Shown here one piece after another: positions 1 to 8,583 of a stretch of DNA of 64,000 bases. The translations under genes were made by a program, and so were the position numbers. A model generated the notes under the pieces. It saw only the letters and a program-made list of their open reading frames with translations, ran no database searches and was not told where the DNA came from. The stretch is taken from NCBI GenBank assembly GCA_017554145.1, contig JAFZIZ010000013.1, positions 62,001-126,000 of the forward strand, read 5' to 3'. How positions within the stretch are numbered: the first letter of the stretch is position 1; each line of letters begins with the position of its first letter. Source of the DNA: Prevotella sp. GTDB taxonomy: Bacteria > Bacteroidota > Bacteroidia > Bacteroidales > Bacteroidaceae.

Positions 1-2432
1 AACAGGAAACCTCGACAATCTTTTAGTCGGAAGGCGCTGTCTACAGACATAAAGGCACGGGCATTAAACATATTCCAGAATTGAAGCATTACAAAGATAG
101 TAAAGAACATGCTCTGCTCATAGATGGACCATCCCTGATGCTCATATTGGAAGAGTAATATCAACAACAAGATAAAGAACACACAGCCGACTCCTACTAT
201 CTGCCATGTCATTTGATGGTTGATGATGAATGCATGGCGAGGACGGGGGGGCTCCTTCATGACAGAGGAAGAAGGAGGCAGTGAGGCCAATGCCATTGCC
301 GCAAAGGTATCCATAATCAGATTAACCCACAACATCTGCGTAACCGTCAGCGGCACCTCTGTTCCCATAAAAGCGCCTGTCAAAACTATCAGGCATGCTG
401 CCACATTAACAGTCAACTGGAAGAGAATAAAACGCTGAATATTACGATAGAGAGAACGTCCCCACATGACAGCACGCCCGATACTACTGAAAGAATTATC
501 AATAATAGTAATATCGGATGCTTCCTTAGCCACTGCAGTTCCATCACCCATAGAGAGTCCCACATGAGCCGTTTTCAATGCTGGCGCATCATTCGTTCCA
601 TCACCAGTGACAGCAACGACCTGTCCTACTGATTGTAAAGCTTCCACCAACCGTTTCTTATCCATCGGACGGGCACGGGCTATAATCTTCAGATCCATGA
701 CACGGGCTTTCAGCTCCACATCGTCCAATGCTGCCAATTCAGGTCCTGTGATGATATTCCTATCAGTATCCTCAGAAGTCCAAAGTCCCACTTGTCGTCC
801 TATTTCACAAGCTGTCGCCAATGAGTCACCAGTAACAATCTTTACGGCAATACCTGCATTCAGACACTCACGAACTGCAGCTGGCACATCCGGACGAACA
901 GGATCAGAGATTGCCACAACACCCTGAAAAGTCATTCCACTGACTTTTAATTGACTATTTTGTATCGGCTGTTCATCATGACGAAGATACTGATATGCAA
1001 AACCCAATGTTCGCATACCTTTTTGCTGATAGGCCAAGAGTAGTTCCTGGACTTGCTGGCAAGCGATATCTGATAAGGATGACAGCCCATAGACAAATTC
1101 TGGAGCGCCCTTGACATATAAGATACGCTCTTCACCTGTCTTAACCACTACTGCCATCATCTTCCGTTCAGTGGAGAAAGGAAGCTCTGTTTCTACCTCT
1201 ACGTCCTCTTTTAACTGCTGGTAATTAATTCCTTGCTCATATAGCCATAATAACAATGCACCTTCCGTAGGGTTTCCCAACACAATTGGATGTGATTCAG
1301 AAGTCAAATCCAACATTGCGGTAGTATTCACGGCAATCCCTTGGAATATCTTTTTCCGATTCTCTTCCGTTGACAGATCCAATGTGGTCTCGTAGACATG
1401 CATCTGATTCTGAGTTAGCGTACCAGTCTTATCCGTACAGATAACAGTAGTGGCACCCATGGTCTCACAAGCATGCATCTTTCGCACAAGATTTTGTGTT
1501 TTCAACATCCGTCGCATACTATAGGCAAGACTCAACGTTACTGCCATTGGTAAGCCTTCTGGCACTGCCACGACAATCAATGTAACAGCTATCATCACGG
1601 TCTGTAACAGATAAGTCACAAAATGTAACCACTCAAAATCGTTATGATGGAAAAACATCAGGACACGACCAACAATAACCAATAAAGCAATCACATAACT
1701 GGCCTTCGCAATCAATTTCCCTAATCGGTCAAGTTGTTCATTAAGAGGGGTCTTCACGCTATCATCAATTTGCGCTGCCTCATATACCTTACCATTCTCT
1801 GTGGCATCACCCACAGCATTCACACGAAAGACACCATGTCCCTCCTGCACCTTTGTTCCACGAAGCACCTGATTTGTGGGGAAGGTCGCATCAGCATCAA
1901 AGTCCTTTTCGTCGACACTCTTATGGCAAATCGGTTCTCCCGTCAATGTGGACTCGTCAACATGCATCGCTGTTGCTTCCAGTAATGTACCATCTGCAGG
2001 AATCTCATCACCAGTTGAAACTTTCACGATGTCACCTACCACCACCTCACTCTTAGGTATCCGTTGGAGATGTCCATTACGGACCACCATAACCGGTTCT
2101 TCATCATTTACTTGATTCAAAATGGCAAACTCACGATCAGCCTTCATTTCGAACAGAAAAGCCATCCCTGTAGCCAAGATGATGGCCACAAAGATACCTA
2201 CCGGTTCAAAGAAAACTGCAGAAGACCTCTGCAAAGAAAAGTATTCATAAAAGGAAATACCTATAGACAGGATACCTGCTATCAGTAAAACAACTATCAA
2301 TGGGTCCGAGAATTTTTCTAAGAAACGTTTCCATAAAGGAATCTTTTCTGGTTCAGAGAAAATATTTGAACCATATTTTTGCCTGCTTTCAAGCACTTCG
2401 GCATCAGTTAATCCGACTACATGCTGTTTCAT
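1..2432 (-). CDS. Calcium-translocating P-type ATPase, PMCA type (3' end beyond window)
   Basis: P-type cation pump that would export Ca2+ across the inner membrane using ATP. About 810 residues are visible; the C-terminal end lies left of the window. The reading frame is open from the ATG at 2432 to base 1. Seen: the phosphorylation motif CTDKTGTLT with Asp334, the PMCA-type membrane motif VVAVPEGLP just before it, the actuator-domain TGEP motif, the hinge TGDGTNDAPAL, and the last membrane segments near the left edge. The PMCA assignment rests on VAVPEGLP and overall similarity as I recall it; Ca2+ specificity is inferred. The start codon sits only 5 nt after a TAnnTTTG promoter box, so the mRNA may be leaderless. 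Confidence 0.9.
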   Translation of the reverse strand, partial: MKQHVVGLTDAEVLESRQKYGSNIFSEPEKIPLWKRFLEKFSDPLIVVLLIAGILSIGISFYEYFSLQRSSAVFFEPVGIFVAIILATGMAFLFEMKADREFAILNQVNDEEPVMVVRNGHLQRIPKSEVVVGDIVKVSTGDEIPADGTLLEATAMHVDESTLTGEPICHKSVDEKDFDADATFPTNQVLRGTKVQEGHGVFRVNAVGDATENGKVYEAAQIDDSVKTPLNEQLDRLGKLIAKASYVIALLVIVGRVLMFFHHNDFEWLHFVTYLLQTVMIAVTLIVVAVPEGLPMAVTLSLAYSMRRMLKTQNLVRKMHACETMGATTVICTDKTGTLTQNQMHVYETTLDLSTEENRKKIFQGIAVNTTAMLDLTSESHPIVLGNPTEGALLLWLYEQGINYQQLKEDVEVETELPFSTERKMMAVVVKTGEERILYVKGAPEFVYGLSSLSDIACQQVQELLLAYQQKGMRTLGFAYQYLRHDEQPIQNSQLKVSGMTFQGVVAISDPVRPDVPAAVRECLNAGIAVKIVTGDSLATACEIGRQVGLWTSEDTDRNIITGPELAALDDVELKARVMDLKIIARARPMDKKRLVEALQSVGQVVAVTGDGTNDAPALKTAHVGLSMGDGTAVAKEASDITIIDNSFSSIGRAVMWGRSLYRNIQRFILFQLTVNVAACLIVLTGAFMGTEVPLTVTQMLWVNLIMDTFAAMALASLPPSSSVMKEPPRPRHAFIINHQMTWQIVGVGCVFFILLLILLFQYEHQGWSIYEQSMFFTIFVMLQFWNMFNARAFMSVDSAFRLKDCRGFL

Positions 2433-2437
2433 GGCTG

Positions 2438-2445
2438 CAAAGGTA
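2438..2445 (-). promoter_or_regulatory. Bacteroidota -7 promoter box (TACCTTTG) for the P-type ATPase
   Basis: Reads TACCTTTG on the minus strand, an exact match to TAnnTTTG. Only 5 nt separate it from the ATG at 2432, which leaves almost no 5' UTR. Confidence 0.7.
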
Positions 2446-2447
2446 CA

Positions 2448-2479
2448 CATAAAAAACAAAAAAGGGGCACGCTTGCCCC
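2448..2479 (-). terminator. Terminator-like hairpin upstream of the ATPase promoter
   Basis: GGGGCA (2464-2469) pairs with TGCCCC (2474-2479). On the minus strand the stem is followed by a run of T residues. No minus-strand gene lies directly upstream, so it may end an unseen small RNA or be a chance structure in the -33 region. Confidence 0.35.
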
Positions 2480-2681
2480 ATGAAAAACACTATGTTAACC
2501 TAAATTACTATGATACTCTTTCTGTAGATTTCGTTTTTGTCTATTGGTTGAGAGCGTTTACTTATTATTTCTATTGAATATTCATTGTCTGTTACTGTCT
2601 ATTTGACGCAAAAAGAGGAAAAAAGTTTAATCACACTGCAAAAAAAATAATAAGAATAATAACATATTGCCAAAATTTAAC

Positions 2682-2689
2682 TACCTTTG
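2682..2689 (+). promoter_or_regulatory. -7 promoter box (TACCTTTG) for the DUF4230 pair
   Basis: Exact TAnnTTTG match 19 nt before the ATG at 2709. The stretch 2480-2681 between it and the divergent ATPase promoter is A+T-rich and shows no gene. Confidence 0.65.
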
Positions 2690-2708
2690 TAACCTATTGC
2701 AAGACTAA

Positions 2709-3392
2709 ATGAAAAGACACTTATTGATTATATCTCTTTTTACTCTCACACTCTCTTCCTGTAACAGACAAGATGGAAACAGTGGGAAGAATGAAGTCGT
2801 TTCAACAGACTCCATTCCTTTTTTAGTCACGCAAATTCAGCAATGTTCCCGTATTTATACTACCGAATACAAGATTCACAAGATCGTCACCCATGACGAT
2901 GTTATTCGCTTGAAAGGAACCATTCTGGCCCAAGACTTCAATGTCAAAATGCCATTAGGTGATCGTAAGATAGCCATCCCAATGAATGCTACGTTAAAGG
3001 CATATATTGACATGAGGAAATTCTCGAAGAAGAATGTAGAACGGGATGGAGACAAGATTATCATTACTCTGCCCGATCCTCAGGTCATGATGACCAGTTC
3101 CAAAATCGACCAGAAGAATATTAAGGAATATGTAGGATTGGTACGTTCTCACTTTACAGATGCTGAGATGGCAGACTATGAACAACAAGGACGGGCTTCT
3201 ATTATTGAAAGCATTCCGCGGTTGGGTATCATCCCTACTGCCCGAGAGAATGCAGCACGTGTGTTAGTTCCTCTGGTTTCCCAGATGGGCTATCAGGAAC
3301 AAAATATCATCATCCGGTTCCGTAAAGAATACGGTTTACAAGATATGAAGTCACTCCTCAATATGAATATAGAAAATGGCAAAGATCAATAA
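2709..3392 (+). CDS. DUF4230-type lipoprotein
   Basis: A 227-residue protein. The N-terminus is a lipoprotein signal: charged start, hydrophobic stretch, then a lipobox ending in Leu-Ser-Ser-Cys near residue 18, so it should be anchored to a membrane on the periplasmic or outer face. The rest resembles the DUF4230 family (my recollection), with the typical ITLPDPQV strand. The biochemical role is not known. It overlaps the next gene by 17 bp, and that gene belongs to the same family, so the two are probably made together and may interact. Confidence 0.7.
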   Translation: MKRHLLIISLFTLTLSSCNRQDGNSGKNEVVSTDSIPFLVTQIQQCSRIYTTEYKIHKIVTHDDVIRLKGTILAQDFNVKMPLGDRKIAIPMNATLKAYIDMRKFSKKNVERDGDKIIITLPDPQVMMTSSKIDQKNIKEYVGLVRSHFTDAEMADYEQQGRASIIESIPRLGIIPTARENAARVLVPLVSQMGYQEQNIIIRFRKEYGLQDMKSLLNMNIENGKDQ

Positions 3393-3963
3393 GAATATCC
3401 TGCTGCTAACGATTGCCCTTGTCATGGCAGTTGTGCTCATCGGCTTCATTTATTGGCAGGTGAGAAAGAGTCATATTGAGATAGGTCCAGACCAAAAGAT
3501 TGACATCACTCCAGAACAGATTCAAAGTATCAAAGCTATCGGGGAATGGGAATTTATGTCTATCAGTGACGAGGAAATGATAGACACTATTCGCCGGGGT
3601 ATTTTCTCTGATGACCACTTGGTACGTATCTATTATGGTACACTACGACTGGGAGTTAATCTTAAACAGGTAGAGCCTGGATGGATTACCACAAGAAACG
3701 ACTCTATTGAAATGATATTACCCCCCATAGAACTACTGGACCGTGATTTCATTGACGAGTCACGTACCAAAAGTTTTTATGAGAGTGGAAAATGGAAATC
3801 CTACGACCGTGAAGCCATGCTCAAGCGTGCCTACCAGAGAATGCTCCAACGTAGCATGACCCCTCAAAACATGCAGATTGCCCGTGAGAATGGAGAAGCA
3901 CAGGTGCGTCAAGTACTTCAAGGGATGGGATTCAAACACATCAAAATACAATATAAAGACTGA
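3376..3963 (+). CDS. DUF4230-type membrane-anchored protein
   Basis: A 195-residue protein with one N-terminal membrane segment (about residues 7-27) and no lipobox. The body is similar in layout to the preceding gene (ITPEQIQSIKAIGEWEF, then MILPPIELLDRDF), consistent with DUF4230. The start overlaps the end of the upstream gene by 17 bp, and the symporter gene begins 3 bp after its stop. The three genes look co-transcribed. Function unknown. Confidence 0.7.
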   Translation: MAKINKNILLLTIALVMAVVLIGFIYWQVRKSHIEIGPDQKIDITPEQIQSIKAIGEWEFMSISDEEMIDTIRRGIFSDDHLVRIYYGTLRLGVNLKQVEPGWITTRNDSIEMILPPIELLDRDFIDESRTKSFYESGKWKSYDREAMLKRAYQRMLQRSMTPQNMQIARENGEAQVRQVLQGMGFKHIKIQYKD

Positions 3964-3966
3964 CAC

Positions 3967-5316
3967 ATGGACTTTCTGGATAGTTTCTTCTCTGAGGTAA
4001 GTTCTCTCCTATGGGGATGGCCCATGATTATCCTTTTGCTGGGAACTCATCTCTATTTGACCATCATCCTACGGTTTCCTCAGCGCCACATATTCAAGGC
4101 TATCCGCCTCTCTGTCAAAAAAGATCAAGAGGCAACAGGTGATGTCTCACAATTTGCCTCACTGGCCACGGCACTCGCCGCCACAATCGGCACAGGTAAT
4201 ATCATCGGTGTGGCTACAGCCATTGCCTTAGGTGGTCCTGGGGCAGTATTATGGTGCTGGTTGACGGGTGTTTTTGGCATCTCCACCAAATATGCCGAAG
4301 GACTGCTCGCCATTAAATACAGGAAAAAGAAGCCCGACGGAAAAATCATCGGTGGGCCAATGTTTGCTCTGGAGTATGGATTAGGCTGGCGTTGGCTTGC
4401 CATTCTCTTTGCCGTCTTTACGGCCTGTGCCTCCTTCGGCATTGGCAATACCGTACAAGCAAATGCCATTGCTACCCTCACCCATGAGACTTATGAATTA
4501 TCCCCGTATATCACAGGCATTATCGTCTGTCTGCTGACTGGTGCCGTCGTCTTGGGTGGTGTCAAGAGTATCGCACGTGTCTGTTCGATGCTTGTTCCAT
4601 TCATGGCTTTCTTCTATGTGATGGGGTGTATATACATCATATGTATGAACGCAGCCTATGTCTTGCCAGCCATCAAGCTTATCCTTGTCTCTGCCTTTAG
4701 TCCCCAAGCAGCAGGAGGTGGTTTTATAGGCACTACCGTGATGATGGCAGCGCGCTATGGTATTGCACGCGGCCTTTTCAGTAATGAGTCAGGACTTGGT
4801 TCTGCCCCGATTGTAGCAGCAGCCGCACAGACACGCAATCCTGTCCGTCAGGCTTTGGTATCCAGTAGCGGCACGTTCTGGGATACTGTTGTCATCTGCG
4901 CCATGACAGGTATCGTTATTGTCAGCAGTGTACTCGCCTATCCTGACATTACCTTCAACAATGGTGCTGTCTTAACGAAGGTCGCCTTCTCGAAGATTCC
5001 TGTCGTGGGGACGCCCCTACTCACCTTTGGACTGCTTACCTTTGCCTTTTCCACGATACTGGGATGGTGTTACTATGGTGAGCGGGCTGTAGAGTACCTT
5101 AAGGGAAAGAAATGGGTTCTCGGCTATCGCATTGCTTATATTGCTGCCGTCTTTATCGGTAGCGTGATGAACTTGAATATTGTCTGGCACCTTGCCGACT
5201 GTATGAATGCACTTATGGCGATACCAAACCTGATATCACTATTGGCATTGAGCGGCATCCTTATCCATGAGACACGAAAGTACCTCTGGAAAGGGCAGCT
5301 CGACAAGAAAGAATAA
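3967..5316 (+). CDS. Alanine/glycine:cation symporter family protein (AGCS)
   Basis: Multi-pass inner-membrane transporter of 449 residues, the usual AGCS length. It should take up alanine or glycine with Na+ or H+. Family motifs are plain: ATIGTGNIIGVATAIALGGP near residue 77, the GIARGLFSNESGLGSAPI segment, and the amphipathic C-terminal helices. It follows the DUF4230 pair by 3 bp. Its stop is 2 bp from the stop of the convergent histidine kinase gene, with no terminator visible between them. Substrate preference cannot be read from sequence. Confidence 0.9.
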   Translation: MDFLDSFFSEVSSLLWGWPMIILLLGTHLYLTIILRFPQRHIFKAIRLSVKKDQEATGDVSQFASLATALAATIGTGNIIGVATAIALGGPGAVLWCWLTGVFGISTKYAEGLLAIKYRKKKPDGKIIGGPMFALEYGLGWRWLAILFAVFTACASFGIGNTVQANAIATLTHETYELSPYITGIIVCLLTGAVVLGGVKSIARVCSMLVPFMAFFYVMGCIYIICMNAAYVLPAIKLILVSAFSPQAAGGGFIGTTVMMAARYGIARGLFSNESGLGSAPIVAAAAQTRNPVRQALVSSSGTFWDTVVICAMTGIVIVSSVLAYPDITFNNGAVLTKVAFSKIPVVGTPLLTFGLLTFAFSTILGWCYYGERAVEYLKGKKWVLGYRIAYIAAVFIGSVMNLNIVWHLADCMNALMAIPNLISLLALSGILIHETRKYLWKGQLDKKE

Positions 5317-5318
5317 GA

Positions 5319-6107
5319 TTAATGCTTCAAGGGGAGAATCAACATCATACGGGTACCACGACGGGCATATTTGTCGTCCAATAACAGCACTCCACCTAAC
5401 TTTTGGGCAACACGCTGACAGATACTCAGGTCAAGCTCTGCCTCGTCGTTCATATCCTCTGGATTATCAAACCACGTATACATATTCTTCTTACGGTTTT
5501 CTGGAATACCACCTCCAGTATCCGCAACATAGATAGTCAGGCTGTCAGTATGTTCACTGGTATTACATCCTACTAAGATTTCTCCTTCCTCTGTAAAGCG
5601 GCAGGACATCAGTATCAACTTATTTAGGATGAGTTCTATCAAGTGTCGGTCATTATTCACAAAGAACTCATCATTCAGTTCTCGTTTGAAATTCAGTTTC
5701 ACATCCTGACGATGATAGATACTATACATATTCGCTTCCAGACAACGACGGCACAGCTCATTGGGACTGAAAGACTCAATACGCAATTGCTGACCTCCTT
5801 CATTCACGTCAGTAAATATCATCACCTCGTTAATCAGAGTCCCAATTAAGTTGGCATTATAATTCATCTGGTCTGAGATATTGTGTTTTTCATTCTTCGA
5901 GAGATACAAATCTTCTTTGGAAATGATATTTGACAACCCCAACACGGCTTTGAGAGGAACACGGATTTCATGACTGATATTCGTCAGAAATACCTGTTTC
6001 ATGCGATCAGCCCTCAGAATCTCCTTCAAATCTCGCTTGAGAATCAAAATATAACACAAACAAGCGATCAAGGCTAAAACCAATATAACAACAATTACTA
6101 CCCACAT
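5319..6107 (-). CDS. Small membrane-bound sensor histidine kinase
   Basis: A 262-residue kinase with one N-terminal membrane segment (about residues 3-22), no recognisable sensor domain, then a HisKA dimerisation helix with His46 in the motif SHEIRVPL (the usual Thr is replaced by Val), and an ATPase domain with N-box-like ILNKLIL and G1 box VADTGGGIP. It should autophosphorylate His46, but no response regulator gene lies nearby, so its partner is unknown. The short input region suggests that it senses through a membrane partner. It is transcribed alone from a promoter box at 6144-6151. Confidence 0.85.
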   Translation of the reverse strand: MWVVIVVILVLALIACLCYILILKRDLKEILRADRMKQVFLTNISHEIRVPLKAVLGLSNIISKEDLYLSKNEKHNISDQMNYNANLIGTLINEVMIFTDVNEGGQQLRIESFSPNELCRRCLEANMYSIYHRQDVKLNFKRELNDEFFVNNDRHLIELILNKLILMSCRFTEEGEILVGCNTSEHTDSLTIYVADTGGGIPENRKKNMYTWFDNPEDMNDEAELDLSICQRVAQKLGGVLLLDDKYARRGTRMMLILPLKH

Positions 6108-6143
6108 ACTTTACTACTTTTTCTCCATTTCATTTTTCCTCTG

Positions 6144-6151
6144 CAAATATA
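6144..6151 (-). promoter_or_regulatory. -7 promoter box (TATATTTG) for the histidine kinase
   Basis: TATATTTG on the minus strand, 36 nt before the start codon at 6107; matches TAnnTTTG. Confidence 0.6.
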
Positions 6152-6172
6152 TGGATAATTCTACAACATACC

Positions 6173-6206
6173 AAAAAAAATGCCATTTTTTTATTTCAAA
6201 TGGCAT
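6173..6206 (-). terminator. Intrinsic terminator of the FHA/kinase operon
   Basis: ATGCCATTT (6180-6188) pairs perfectly with AAATGGCAT (6198-6206). On the minus strand the stem is followed by a run of T residues. It lies 38 bp after the stop of the last operon gene at 6244. Confidence 0.8.
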
Positions 6207-6243
6207 CTATCTTGATTTATGTTCTCCTCTTTAAGCAGAATAA

Positions 6244-7248
6244 TCACTGTACCTCACAGACATACACTTTCTTATTCTGTGGGAGGAAAAAAACATAGAA
6301 ACCTGGCACGACTTGATAATCTCTCCTCAGTATTTTCTTGAGAGTAAGAGTCTCCTTTGGTTGAATAGGTGATGTCACCATATCCATATAACTGAAAAGC
6401 AACGCCTCTTTCTTGCCAGACTTCTGGGAAGTAGCACGAACAAGAATACCCTGACGATTCTCTGGAGTATCTAATGTCTCCAATATCAAACGACCGCCTG
6501 TAATAACAGGAGGAGTTTGCATTTTCTCACGCGAAATGATGAAATTGGAATTCTTATCTGTTGTATAACTCGTATAATCTGTCAGTGTCCGATTGAAACT
6601 AACTTTATCTTCTCCTATCTGAAATTCTCTGATGGGGGCATAGCGTTCATTGTCTATACGCTGCATCTCTATAATATCTCCAATTTCAACTTTATTTTCC
6701 TTACCCTCTTCATCGAGTACACAAAGATAACTGGATTCCTGTTCTGAACCATAGTCCTGCAAGATAATTAATCCTTTATATGTCTTATCCGCAGTTGTCA
6801 CCACATCCAAAAAGGGAGTCTGTTCAAAGATATCCTGTTCCTGACTGAATTTTTCTTTCTTCTGACAGGCGATATCAGCATTATTGATAATCTGCGTAAC
6901 CTCATTGTCTTGGAACAGATAAACCGATTTACCAAGTAGTTGTTTGGTAATCTGTCCCTTATAGACCTTCCCTGCCTTCGTCTCTATGACATCATCAATA
7001 CCTGAGAGTTCATCGGCTGAACGTTTGATACGTTCTATCGCTAAAATATCACCCAACTGATAGGTAATTTCATTGTCTTCCTGTATAAATACCAAGTCTT
7101 CACCTGGATGCTGAATAGCAATACGTCCTTCCACGACACTGCCATCCATCAAGATTAGTCTATCATACACTTTCGACTGTCCAAAAGCAGAAAGAGAAAG
7201 GATTACTACCAAGAACAGGAGGATATACTTATTTTTTCTCATCATCAT
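6244..7248 (-). CDS. Secreted protein of unknown function, last gene of the FHA/kinase operon
   Basis: A 334-residue protein with a signal peptide ending around AFGQS, so periplasmic or surface-located. The N-terminal half holds repeated short beta motifs of the form 'I.LMDGSVVEGRI', 'VIETKAGKVYKGQI' and 'VTTADKTYKGLI', each followed by a segment ending in GDI or a similar turn. I read these as three or more copies of an SH3-like or small beta-barrel unit. I do not recognise the family. It begins 9 bp after the WG-repeat gene and is the last gene before the terminator at 6173-6206. Confidence 0.65.
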   Translation of the reverse strand: MMMRKNKYILLFLVVILSLSAFGQSKVYDRLILMDGSVVEGRIAIQHPGEDLVFIQEDNEITYQLGDILAIERIKRSADELSGIDDVIETKAGKVYKGQITKQLLGKSVYLFQDNEVTQIINNADIACQKKEKFSQEQDIFEQTPFLDVVTTADKTYKGLIILQDYGSEQESSYLCVLDEEGKENKVEIGDIIEMQRIDNERYAPIREFQIGEDKVSFNRTLTDYTSYTTDKNSNFIISREKMQTPPVITGGRLILETLDTPENRQGILVRATSQKSGKKEALLFSYMDMVTSPIQPKETLTLKKILRRDYQVVPGFYVFFLPQNKKVYVCEVQ

Positions 7249-7257
7249 TTCTATTAT

Positions 7258-8583
7258 TTACAATACAAAAGCTGGCTTCAATGTCGTAGAACAAGAACTT
7301 GATACACCTCCTCCACTAGCGGTAATCTTACATTTTGTTTCTTTTGTAACTGGTACGGTAACCGTAACAGAACCCGATTTACCAGCAGCAAGTTGGATAG
7401 AACTCTTCTGACCTGTACTGAGAGAGATGCTAATAGAGCGTGCTGTATTACCACGATTGACTACACGGATAGAAACGGAACAAACACCTTTTGCATTCGC
7501 TTTTACAGAAGCTGGTGCACTGACAGAGATACCTCCACTTGAAGAAGACTGTCCATGACCAGCATCTGGTTTCTTTGGAGTATCAACCTTCGTAAAGCTA
7601 CGCCAAAGAACAAGTTTTTCACATACTAAATCGTATACTTTCTTTCCTGTCTCATTAGAGACACTTGCTTCAAGAGTACGATGGGTTTCCGTTCCTGTCA
7701 TCTCAAAACTCTTCTTTGAAGCATCGTTGACAATTCGAATAATAGAAGCTGTCTTAGTATCCCATACTGAAGGAATATCCGCATTCGCCCTCAACTTTCC
7801 ACCAGACTCGCTGACAGAGCAATCAACCGTAGCGCTATTGAATTTGATAACTCCATACAAATGGTCTACCATGACAATGGCATAGTCTTCCTCCACATTC
7901 TCTGCCTCCTCAAACTGAGGTGGTAATACGGTAACACCATCTTTCTTGTATCCATAGAGTTTATTCTCCATAAACCGCAGGTATGATGGATCAGGAGTTA
8001 CTACATAAGGTGTACACATTTGCTTGTCTGTACCTGTATTGAAGTTACCACTATCGGCAACACGGTTACCACCCTTATCAATTGCGAAGAGTTCACCACC
8101 TCCCTTCGACTTGGAAACAGATGCAGTTCCACTTTGGAATGGATAGGCGGCAGTAAAATTACATGGAATCACCACCTTTCCCGACGGATCCATATAGCCA
8201 AGTTTCCCTTTCTTGTTGGCTACAAGACATCTGTCTTCCGAAAAGAAAGGAGATTCACTCGCATAGACTTCGTCTTTTACTGCCTCACGAACACCATTTT
8301 CCTTAATGACATACAAAATACGGTATTTCCCTTTATTCTTCGACATGGCGAGGGCATAGCCGTTGGTCAGATAGGTGATAGAGTCCATCGTCAACGGAAC
8401 AACCGTTTTTCCTTCTCCGTCCCAAATACCCATAGTGTTATAGGTTTTTACCCTAAACAAATTGGAAGAGAAACGGGTAATGGAAGTATAGTTGGGCTTG
8501 ATAGTCCAATGAGCAGATTGTGCCTGCCCTACGAGATGCAGGGCAAGGCACACTAATAGTAATATGCTTTTCTTAAACGTCAT
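7258..8583 (-). CDS. WG-repeat secreted protein
   Basis: A 441-residue protein with a signal peptide (hydrophobic residues 7-21). It contains several WG-type repeats: MGIWDGEGKTVVPL, KLGYMDPSGKVVIPCNF, LYGYKKDGVTVLPPQF and LYGVIKFNSATV. A C-terminal part of about 90 residues after a Gly/Ser-rich linker looks like an immunoglobulin-type beta domain. WG repeats are usually binding modules. Its ATG overlaps the stop of the FHA-protease gene by one base (TAATG), implying coupled translation, so it may act on the outer side with that protease. Confidence 0.8.
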   Translation of the reverse strand: MTFKKSILLLVCLALHLVGQAQSAHWTIKPNYTSITRFSSNLFRVKTYNTMGIWDGEGKTVVPLTMDSITYLTNGYALAMSKNKGKYRILYVIKENGVREAVKDEVYASESPFFSEDRCLVANKKGKLGYMDPSGKVVIPCNFTAAYPFQSGTASVSKSKGGGELFAIDKGGNRVADSGNFNTGTDKQMCTPYVVTPDPSYLRFMENKLYGYKKDGVTVLPPQFEEAENVEEDYAIVMVDHLYGVIKFNSATVDCSVSESGGKLRANADIPSVWDTKTASIIRIVNDASKKSFEMTGTETHRTLEASVSNETGKKVYDLVCEKLVLWRSFTKVDTPKKPDAGHGQSSSSGGISVSAPASVKANAKGVCSVSIRVVNRGNTARSISISLSTGQKSSIQLAAGKSGSVTVTVPVTKETKCKITASGGGVSSSCSTTLKPAFVL

